DNA of 64,000 nucleotides from Pseudomonadota bacterium. Its GTDB lineage: Bacteria > Desulfobacterota > Desulfobacteria > Desulfobacterales > Desulfobacteraceae. Made by a program: the position numbers and the translations under genes. The notes below the pieces were generated by a model. That model was given only the letters and a program-made list of their open reading frames with translations. It was not told the DNA's origin and ran no database searches. The DNA is taken from the NCBI GenBank assembly GCA_018821535.1, contig JAHJLV010000016.1, positions 180,010 through 244,009 of the forward strand, given 5' to 3'. Shown here one piece after another: positions 45,439-51,450 of this stretch (positions are counted from its first letter, which is position 1; the number at the start of each line of letters is the position of its first letter).

Positions 45439-46713
45439 ATGACAAAAGAATTCTTTATACTCAATTTTTTCAGACTTTACAATATACTCTGGGCGCTGGT
45501 GCTTCCTTTTCTTGCAAAACACAACCGCCTGAAACCCGGATTTTCAAAACGGGTCCATATGCGCCACCACAGGAAAGCCGACATCTGGATTCAGGCGGCT
45601 TCCGCCGGAGAAGCCTATCTTGCGGTGCATCTGATCAAAACCCTTGTCCCTGAAAAACCCACTAAAATCCTGGCAACCACCATCACCCGACAGGGAATGG
45701 ATATTTTAAAATCTCAACTCACCAGAACTCGCCTGCATCCCCTTATTCAATTGAAAATTGAATGGTCGCCCTTTGACAAGCCATCCATCATAAAACAGGC
45801 TGTTCATATCATCCATCCTGAAATCATGATTCTGCTGGAAACAGAAATCTGGCCGGCTCTGCTGTGGTATCTCAAACGCAACCGTACCCGGATATATATT
45901 GTCAATGCCCGGCTGTCGGCAAAAAGCGTTTCCCAGTATCAAAAAAGCATTTTTTTGTGGAAACACCTGGCTCCGGATATGATTCTTGCCACATCCGATC
46001 TGTACGCAGACCGCTACCGGCAGATCTTTAAAACAGCCCGGGTGCATACCATGGCAAACATCAAATTTGAATCCATGGATTCTGATCTGCAGGATAATAC
46101 CGATGCCTGTAAACAGATCGAACACCTGCTGCCGAAATCTTTGCCGCTGACGGTTCTGGCCTCCATCAGAAAACCCGAAGAAAAAGATGTCCTCAAGATA
46201 TTAAAGGCCATAACAACAGAATACCCGGATCAGGTGGTGGCTGTTTTTCCCCGGCATATGCACAGGATTTGCGCCTGGGAAAACCATTTAAAGCGTCACA
46301 AATTGAATTACCGGTTAAAATCCTGTATTTCAGATCCTGTAAAAACACCGCAGATTATCCTGTGGGACACCTTCGGGGAACTCAAAACAGTATATTCCTT
46401 TGCCCGGGTTGTCTTTGTCGGCGCAAGTTTAAAACCCCTTGGCGGCCAGAACTTCATTGAACCTGCCGTCACCGGCGCTGTAACCATCACAGGCCCGTAT
46501 TATGATGATTTTGCATGGGCATCAGACACCATAACTGAGCATATCGTCATCCAGAAAGCCACCTGGACCCAGGTCAAAAAAGCCATTGTCACAGCCCTTG
46601 AGAATCCTTGTGACCGATCCTGGAAAAAGCAAAAGGCATTTGACTATATTCTCAGCCGCAGGGGCGGAACCCGAACCGCCTGGCAAAAAATTTTAAAAGC
46701 CTTTGACGAATAA
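45439..46713 (+). CDS. waaA: 3-deoxy-D-manno-octulosonic acid (Kdo) transferase
   Basis: 424 residues, the usual length. The N-terminal part has a membrane-anchoring hydrophobic helix and the family motifs IWIQAASAGE (catalytic Glu), EWSPFDKPS and LLETEIWPALLWY. The C-terminal half carries SIRKPEEKDVLK, FVGASLKPLGGQNFIEPA (the donor-binding loop) and a conserved ending. It adds Kdo to lipid IVA on the inner leaflet. ATG 45439 is chosen because the family sequence starts there; reading from 45325 would run into msbA's promoter. No good ribosome binding site is visible. Confidence 0.92.
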   Translation: MTKEFFILNFFRLYNILWALVLPFLAKHNRLKPGFSKRVHMRHHRKADIWIQAASAGEAYLAVHLIKTLVPEKPTKILATTITRQGMDILKSQLTRTRLHPLIQLKIEWSPFDKPSIIKQAVHIIHPEIMILLETEIWPALLWYLKRNRTRIYIVNARLSAKSVSQYQKSIFLWKHLAPDMILATSDLYADRYRQIFKTARVHTMANIKFESMDSDLQDNTDACKQIEHLLPKSLPLTVLASIRKPEEKDVLKILKAITTEYPDQVVAVFPRHMHRICAWENHLKRHKLNYRLKSCISDPVKTPQIILWDTFGELKTVYSFARVVFVGASLKPLGGQNFIEPAVTGAVTITGPYYDDFAWASDTITEHIVIQKATWTQVKKAIVTALENPCDRSWKKQKAFDYILSRRGGTRTAWQKILKAFDE

Positions 46714-46832
46714 AAATTAAACGTATATAATTTTCACATCATACGAACTGTATATCTTTCTGAACTTTTTTTTGCTGTTATTTTTTTCTTTTCGCTTTTT
46801 TTGTCTCCATTCTGAATTTTACCGCAACCCTG

Positions 46833-46879
46833 CATCTGTGAAAAATCTTTAACCTGCAGGCGTAAGAGCATCACAGATG
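46833..46879 (+). promoter_or_regulatory. Inverted repeat in the leader of the GAF-protein gene
   Basis: CATCTGTGA (46833-46841) and TCACAGATG (46871-46879) are a perfect 9-bp inverted pair with a 29-nt interval containing the palindrome CCTGCAGG. They end 33 nt before the start codon. It may be an operator or a leader hairpin. Not identified. Confidence 0.45.
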
Positions 46880-46912
46880 TGATTGAATAATTTTTTAAAA
46901 AGGAGGCGCTTT

Positions 46913-47530
46913 ATGGAAAAACATGCCATGCATTATGAAACCATCACCCGGCTGACAACTGCTATTTCCCAATGCAAAGACCCGGAGGAAGTGGCTGTTA
47001 TCACGGCAGAAAGTGTTAAAACTGCATTCAATGCAAAAGGCTGCTCCGTGTTTCTGGTGGACAAGGACACCCGGGAACTGGGACTTGTGGCATCTTCCGG
47101 CCTCAGCCATGAATACCTGAACAAAGGGCCCATCCATTTTATGCAGACCATAAAAGAAGCAAAGAATGCCGTCCCTGTCGCCATCTATGATGTAATGGAT
47201 GATCCCAGAATTGAATATCCGGAAGCGGCCAGAAAAGAAGGCATATCCTCATTGCTGGGGGTTCCCATCATCAGCCACAACAAGATTATCGGGGCCTTGC
47301 GGGTCTACACCAGTGAACCCTGGGAATTTTCCTTTCAGGATGTCACCGTGATCCAGGCTGTTGCACTGATCTGCGGCATGGCCATGGATATGTGCCGTAT
47401 GTATAAAGGGTATAAAACCAGCATTGAAATTCTTAAAGACATGCGAGGAAAAAATACATACAGCACCCACAAATGGACACCCTATGAGGGCGTTCCCAAA
47501 AGTGTGGAACAATCCATCTGTGATTTTTAA
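46913..47530 (+). CDS. Single GAF-domain protein
   Basis: 205 residues. One GAF domain (about 12-165) with CSVFLVDKDTRELGLVASSG, DDPRIEYPEAARKEGISSLLGVPI and GALRVYT; the rest is a short C-terminal region with no output domain. It is probably a small-molecule or redox-responsive binding protein acting with other proteins. AAGGAGG before ATG 46913 is strong. It seems to be monocistronic, followed by a 36-bp perfect palindrome. Confidence 0.82.
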   Translation: MEKHAMHYETITRLTTAISQCKDPEEVAVITAESVKTAFNAKGCSVFLVDKDTRELGLVASSGLSHEYLNKGPIHFMQTIKEAKNAVPVAIYDVMDDPRIEYPEAARKEGISSLLGVPIISHNKIIGALRVYTSEPWEFSFQDVTVIQAVALICGMAMDMCRMYKGYKTSIEILKDMRGKNTYSTHKWTPYEGVPKSVEQSICDF

Positions 47531-47553
47531 CCAATATTCTTTTTAAAAAAATA

Positions 47554-47589
47554 CATCTGGGGCCATATCAATTGATATGGCCCCAGATG
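47554..47589. repeat. Perfect 36-bp palindrome
   Basis: 18 bases at 47554-47571 are exactly the reverse complement of 47572-47589, with CAATTG in the centre (CATCTGGGGCCATAT arms). It lies 23 bp after the GAF gene stop and 111 bp before the end of the convergent gpsA. It has no T-run after it, so it is an atypical terminator; preceding A/T runs (TTTTTAAAAAA) are on the GAF side. It could also be a protein-binding site or a cruciform. Confidence 0.7.
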
Positions 47590-47700
47590 AATGCATTCAA
47601 CCTGCTCAAACTTCTCATACCGGCCGAAGAAGATATAAAAAACAAAAGATATAAAGAAGCGCGGAATTTTTTTGAGGAATTTAAACGTGATAAAAAACGA

Positions 47701-48744
47701 TCAAAAAGACAAAACCCCGTCAAGCTCATGTTTTAAAGACCGGTTCATCAGCCGCTCAACCGTCTCTTCCACCGGACGGTTTTCAAAAAGAACTGCATAG
47801 ACTTCATTACAGATGGGTAGATCCACGCCCAGTTTTCTTGACAGATTATAAACAGACCGGGTGGTTTTTACCCCTTCTGCCACCATTCGCATCTCAGAGA
47901 TGATTTCATCCAGTTTTTTGCCTGCGCCAATCTGCTTGCCCACGGTATAATTGCGGCTCAATGCGCCGGTACAGGTCAACAGCAGATCCCCTACCCCGGC
48001 AAGCCCTGCAAGGGTTAACGGATCTGCACCCAGCCGGGTTCCCAGACGGTTCATTTCTGTCAAGCCTCTGGTAATCAATGCCGCCCGCGAGTTAAGGCCC
48101 ATATTCATTCCATCACAGATCCCTGCTGCAATGGCCAGTACATTTTTCATGGCCCCCCCGATCTGGGTTCCCACAGGATCATCATTTACATATACCCTGA
48201 AACTCGGGCAGGAAAACATGCTTTGCACATATTCTGCAGATTCACGACACACAGAGGCTGCTGCCACTACGGTGGGCAACTGGTTGGCCACCTCCCGGGC
48301 AAAACTTGGGCCTGACAGCACCACCAGATTATCCGGAGAAAGAAAATCAATCTGTTCTTCAAAAATCTGGGTCATGGTCATATGGGTTTTATTTTCAATC
48401 CCTTTGGATGCGGTCACCACAATGGTATCCGGACGGATAAATGCTTTCATTTTCCCTGCAATATCCCGGGTGCAATGGGACGGCACCACGCTGAGAACCA
48501 GATCCTTGTTGCTGACAACCTTTTCCAGATCATTGGACGCAATAATATTTTCCGGCAGTGGTATCCCCGGCAGAAACACCTTGTTTTCCCGCAGGGTGTC
48601 AATCTGTTCTTTGACTTCGGGTTCAAACACCCACAGATCCAGAACAAACCCCTTGTCTGCAAGTAATTTAGCAAGGGCTGTTCCCCAGCTTCCGCCACCC
48701 ACAACCCCGACCCGGGTTGTGGCCATATCTATAATTTTACCCAT
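47701..48744 (-). CDS. gpsA: Glycerol-3-phosphate dehydrogenase [NAD(P)+]
   Basis: 347 residues. NAD(P)-binding GGGSWGTALAKLLADKG is at about 15-31. SASKGIE, LSGPSFAREVA and the catalytic-site segment GGAMKNVLAIAAGICDGMNMGLNSRAALITRGLTEM with the active Lys follow. It makes sn-glycerol 3-phosphate for phospholipids. The ATG at 48744 has an AAAGGA upstream; an internal ATG at 48726 is possible and starts nearer the Rossmann motif. Confidence 0.95.
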   Translation of the reverse strand: MGKIIDMATTRVGVVGGGSWGTALAKLLADKGFVLDLWVFEPEVKEQIDTLRENKVFLPGIPLPENIIASNDLEKVVSNKDLVLSVVPSHCTRDIAGKMKAFIRPDTIVVTASKGIENKTHMTMTQIFEEQIDFLSPDNLVVLSGPSFAREVANQLPTVVAAASVCRESAEYVQSMFSCPSFRVYVNDDPVGTQIGGAMKNVLAIAAGICDGMNMGLNSRAALITRGLTEMNRLGTRLGADPLTLAGLAGVGDLLLTCTGALSRNYTVGKQIGAGKKLDEIISEMRMVAEGVKTTRSVYNLSRKLGVDLPICNEVYAVLFENRPVEETVERLMNRSLKHELDGVLSF

Positions 48745-48884
48745 GCGTTCTTTTTTCCTTTCCGATCCTTAAAAGATCCTGAATATGTAAAGCATTCGCA
48801 TCCAATATTTTTCAAATGGTAGTTTATACACCATATCATTTTTGGGATCAACTCTAATAAAACCATAACGCAACACCGTCAGGC

Positions 48885-49184
48885 TCATTTATCCCAGAAC
48901 GGAGCAACCTGTCCCTGTATAACCTTTATTTTTTCCCAGACCCTGCCCAGAACATAGGGTTCACTGTTCAGCCACTGCTCATCCAGGGCTGTGCGGGATT
49001 CAAAATCACAGACAATCACCGATCCGATCATTTTTTGTTCATCATTGAGCATGGCCACAGCATACAGCCATCTGCCGGAGTCGTGCATTTTTTTTGCAAC
49101 CTCAAGATGCGCGGGTCTTGCTGCCAGTCTTCTTTCCTGCGCCTGCTCGTCTGTTCCGTCATATCCAATCACAATAAACTGCAT
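48885..49184 (-). CDS. YciI-like protein
   Basis: 99 residues, a YCII-domain (ferredoxin-like fold) with the catalytic-type His/Asp pair: MQFIVIGYDGTD, RPAHLEVAKKMHDSGRWLYAVAM, MIGSVIVCDFESRTALDEQWLNSEPY. Function unknown in vivo. GGGGAGAT lies before the start codon. It is followed on its 5' side by a long stretch without genes (49185-49944). Confidence 0.88.
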   Translation of the reverse strand: MQFIVIGYDGTDEQAQERRLAARPAHLEVAKKMHDSGRWLYAVAMLNDEQKMIGSVIVCDFESRTALDEQWLNSEPYVLGRVWEKIKVIQGQVAPFWDK

Positions 49185-49448
49185 AATTTTTATCTCCCCT
49201 GCACACTCATTAAACTTTAATCTTTACAAAAAACTGACCGGGTCGAGGGCTTAAGCCTTGGCATAACGATATTTTCTGCATCTGACCAGTCAATATAGTC
49301 AGAAGAATCGTATTTGGTTTAACCATGGGTTTTGTATATCATTCTGATATACATAAAATCAACGCAAGTTTTGCAAAATTCAGCGGTCTTACAATTATGT
49401 AATTGCCTTTTATATACCCGTTCCGGGCCGCTCACCTTGCTCTCGCCG

Positions 49449-49576
49449 GAAGGACATTTTGGTAAATTCTAAATTCACTGCACTAAACAGCGAAAACTGC
49501 GGGCAGGTATGTCCTCAAACAGTTCGCTGTTTTTAACGTTTCGTTTCATTAAGAATTTATAGCAAAATGATCCTTC
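49449..49576. repeat. 128-nt imperfect inverted repeat
   Basis: Outer arms: GAAGGACATTTTG (49449-49461) with CAAAATGATCCTTC (49563-49576, one extra base) and TAAATTCT (49463-49470) with AGAATTTA (49552-49559). Inner arms: AAACAGCGAAAACTG (49485-49499) with CAGTTCGCTGTTT (49520-49532). The nested arms with unpaired middle parts recall a MITE, a structured RNA or an attC-like element, but no RYYYAAC/GTTRRRY attC boxes were found. Confidence 0.6.
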
Positions 49577-49735
49577 TGATTGGCTCCCAGCAAGGCAAGC
49601 AACCCTCCACTGGCACCATCATCATAATTAAACGGTTATGTCAAAGCGCAAAAATCTGACAATGTCCACCGGTGAACCGATTCGCCAGTCCCGGCTGGAA
49701 TGATCTTGCAGTCCGGCATAGAACATGTCAACTGT

Positions 49736-49772
49736 TCCCATCCTGGCGACAAAAGATCATCCTATCGGGACG
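49736..49772. repeat. 37-bp direct repeat, copy 1
   Basis: Identical at 36 of 37 positions to 50126-50162 (a T for a C at position 28). It starts with TCCCATCCTGGCGAC and ends with ATCGGGACG. The two copies are exactly 390 bp apart and flank the antitoxin-like gene. Likely a dispersed repeat or mobile element edge. Confidence 0.8.
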
Positions 49773-49851
49773 AAAAAGCCGGTGCAAAAGACGACCTGGG
49801 AGCAGATCCTTTTTTGAGAGAAACTTAAAATTTCGGAATTCAGCATTGTAG

Positions 49852-49884
49852 AAAAAAACGCTCTCAACAGCACTGTTGAAGAGC
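49852..49884 (-). terminator. Terminator-like hairpin, minus strand
   Basis: GCTCT-CAACAG (49860-49870) pairs with CTGTTG-A-AGAGC (49873-49884), and seven T's follow on the minus strand (49858-49852). No minus-strand gene lies to the right, so it may be the relic of a lost gene. Confidence 0.45.
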
Positions 49885-49944
49885 CCATTAAAAGGTGCTA
49901 TTATTTTGACCCGTTAATAACCCTTGAAGTTTAAGAGGTGTATA

Positions 49945-50106
49945 ATGAAAGCAAAATTTGCAGCTGTCGTTCAATCTCTTAGTGATTTTGAGGCTGAGTC
50001 AGAGGAACGCGCTTTCATGAAAGATATCCTGAAAGGCATGGTTGACTTAGAAGAAGGCAGAGAATTCAGCCTTGAAGATGTGAAGAATCGCCTGAACCTT
50101 AAATAA
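49945..50106 (+). CDS. Orphan antitoxin-like small protein
   Basis: 53 residues, rich in Glu and Asp (MKAKFAAVVQSLSDFEAESEERAFMKDILKGMVDLEEGREFSLEDVKNRLNLK region 1-53). The ending LEEGREFSLEDVKNRL resembles the toxin-binding tail of many type II antitoxins (Phd/YefM or StbD type). AAGAGG precedes ATG 49945. No toxin follows: the next 138 bp hold the second 37-bp repeat and then the vapBC operator. It may be the remnant of a TA pair or a solitary antitoxin. Identification is by motif only. Confidence 0.55.
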   Translation: MKAKFAAVVQSLSDFEAESEERAFMKDILKGMVDLEEGREFSLEDVKNRLNLK

Positions 50107-50125
50107 TAATATGCCTAAGCAACCG

Positions 50126-50162
50126 TCCCATCCTGGCGACAAAAGATCATCCCATCGGGACG
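50126..50162. repeat. 37-bp direct repeat, copy 2
   Basis: Second copy of the repeat at 49736-49772 (one mismatch). It lies 20 bp after the antitoxin-like gene and 33 bp before the vapBC promoter. GTCCC at its start and GGGAC at its end are an inverted pair. Confidence 0.8.
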
Positions 50163-50194
50163 CAGCCTCCTGCCTTTACTTCCGATAAAAAAAT

Positions 50195-50234
50195 TTGACT
50201 TATTATGCATAGATTGTTAAATTTATGCATAATA
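50195..50234 (+). promoter_or_regulatory. vapBC promoter and operator (inverted repeat)
   Basis: TTGACT (50195-50200) and a -10-like TAAATT 17 nt on lie with an 11-bp perfect inverted repeat, TATTATGCATA (50201-50211) and TATGCATAATA (50224-50234). The arms thus flank or overlap the -10. The AGGAGG of vapB begins right after the right arm. Autorepression by a VapB-VapC complex at such an operator is typical of the family. Confidence 0.7.
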
Positions 50235-50244
50235 GGAGGTGACT

Positions 50245-50439
50245 ATGAGAACAACACTTGATTTGCCTGATAATTTGGTGGATGAGGCTATGAAAGCAAC
50301 TCGCATCAAAACAAAAACAAAGGTCATTATAACAGCTTTAGAACAATTAATTCGAAAATCCCAATTATCCGAGCTTAAAAAATTTAAAGGAAAGTTGAAT
50401 TTAGACATCGATTTAGAAACGATTCGAGGGCGTAAATGA
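50245..50439 (+). CDS. vapB: VapB-family antitoxin
   Basis: 64 residues. The N-terminus MRTTLDLPDNLVDEAMKATRIKTKTKVIITALEQLIRK is a ribbon-helix-helix DNA-binding domain of the VapB (type II antitoxin, family 2) type. The C-terminal tail (KKFKGKLNLDIDLETIRGRK) would wrap the toxin. A strong AGGAGGTGACT stands before ATG 50245. The stop overlaps the vapC start by 4 bp (ATGA), normal for this pair. Confidence 0.9.
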   Translation: MRTTLDLPDNLVDEAMKATRIKTKTKVIITALEQLIRKSQLSELKKFKGKLNLDIDLETIRGRK

Positions 50440-50816
50440 CGGTTTTAGTCGATACATCAATCTGGATAGACTATTTTAAAAGCGGAAACAATTCTACGCA
50501 GATGGATTTTTTAATTGATGAAAACCTTCTTGCAACCAATGATCTTATTCTCTCAGAATTAATACCGTTCCTGAAAATCAGGAATGAAACCCACATCATC
50601 GATTTATTATATAATATTAATAAATTAGAACTTTTGATAGATTGGAAAGAAATCATAAATTATCAATATCAATGTTTAAAAAGCGGGCTGAATGGCATTG
50701 GAATTCCTGATTTGATAATCGCTCAAAATGCAAAACAAAATGGATGCAAAATCTACACTTTAGATAATCATTTTGATTTAATGAAAAATATTATCTCCCT
50801 GCAGATTCAAACATAA
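50436..50816 (+). CDS. vapC: VapC PIN-domain ribonuclease toxin
   Basis: 126 residues. The PIN-domain acidic site is complete: D6 (VDTSIWID), E41 (LSELIPF), D92 (IPDLIIA) and D110 (YTLDNHF). VapC toxins cleave tRNA or rRNA when VapB is degraded. It starts within the vapB stop codon. A GNAT gene follows after 20 bp. The AT-rich composition compared with neighbours suggests recent acquisition. Confidence 0.92.
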   Translation: MTVLVDTSIWIDYFKSGNNSTQMDFLIDENLLATNDLILSELIPFLKIRNETHIIDLLYNINKLELLIDWKEIINYQYQCLKSGLNGIGIPDLIIAQNAKQNGCKIYTLDNHFDLMKNIISLQIQT

Positions 50817-50836
50817 ATTCAAAAAGGGAAAAGACC

Positions 50837-51295
50837 ATGACGCTTGCGATCAAAATAAGAAATGCAGTCCCATCTGACATTGAGGACATGATCCGGTTGC
50901 TTGAGCAGCTTTTTACCATTGAAAAAGATTTTACATTTGATGAAGATTGCCACCGGAAAGGATTATTACTGATGATGGAAGGCTGCGGCAAGCATAAAAC
51001 CCTCAAGGTGGCAGAGCACAATCAAAAAATCATCGGCATGTGCAGCATACAGACCCGCATATCCACCGCAACCGGTGGGGTTTCAGGTTTTATTGAGGAT
51101 CTGGTGGTGGATAAACACCACAGGGGCAACGGTGTCGGAAAAGCCCTGCTTGATCACATGAACCGCTGGGCACAGCAGCGGGGTATCCAGAGCCTGCAGC
51201 TTCTTGCCGATAAACACAATACACCGGCCCTTGATTTTTATCATCGCCTGAACTGGCAAACCACTCAACTGATATGCCTTACCAAAAAAATTTAA
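50837..51295 (+). CDS. GNAT-family N-acetyltransferase
   Basis: 152 residues. The acetyl-CoA pyrophosphate-binding loop is in VDKHHRGNGVGKALLDHM (Q/RxxGxG/A type), preceded by the beta-4/beta-5 segment FIEDLVV and followed by NTPALDFYHRLNWQ. It would acetylate a small molecule or protein amine. It lies 20 bp after vapC; some GNATs are toxins themselves, but those use a DUF1778 antitoxin, which is not present. More likely an independent gene carried by the same island. Confidence 0.88.
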   Translation: MTLAIKIRNAVPSDIEDMIRLLEQLFTIEKDFTFDEDCHRKGLLLMMEGCGKHKTLKVAEHNQKIIGMCSIQTRISTATGGVSGFIEDLVVDKHHRGNGVGKALLDHMNRWAQQRGIQSLQLLADKHNTPALDFYHRLNWQTTQLICLTKKI

Positions 51296-51450
51296 CGGCC
51301 TTGCAATCTGGAAACTGGCCCGGCAGATGTGTTTAAAATCCTTGCAATTTCAACAGATCCCCTTATATAGTACAGCAATAATCATTCTTTAAAGCATGAT
51401 TGGCTAAAATAAACGCTTTCAAGTTTAAAAACGCTTCCGGGGGCCTGTGT

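Larger units (their letters stand above)
49185..49944. other. 760-bp gene-poor region with several structured elements
   Basis: No convincing gene on either strand. It contains a 128-nt imperfect inverted repeat (49449-49576), the first copy of a 37-bp repeat (49736-49772), a minus-strand terminator-like hairpin (49852-49884), and GGCTTAAGCC near 49252. Short stretches can be translated into protein-like peptides (for example on the minus strand near 49630-49745), which may be decayed coding DNA. The region looks like an insertion or degraded mobile DNA, but no transposase or integrase is present. Confidence 0.6.

Noticed and set aside
47587..47736. 49-codon basic reading frame after the 36-bp palindrome
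   Set aside because: No ribosome binding site, starts inside the palindrome, overlaps the end of gpsA antisense, low-complexity Lys/Arg-rich.
47951..48772. 273-residue open frame antisense to gpsA
   Set aside because: Shadow of a clear gene; composition is that of the reversed strand.
49449..49576. Integron attC site
   Set aside because: The foldback is suggestive, but no R'' RYYYAAC or R' GTTRRRY core is found at the ends and no integrase is in the window.
49630..49745. Minus-strand peptide-like reading frame (ending in RFLRFDITV)
   Set aside because: It has an in-frame stop inside the repeat and no start signal; may be decayed coding DNA.
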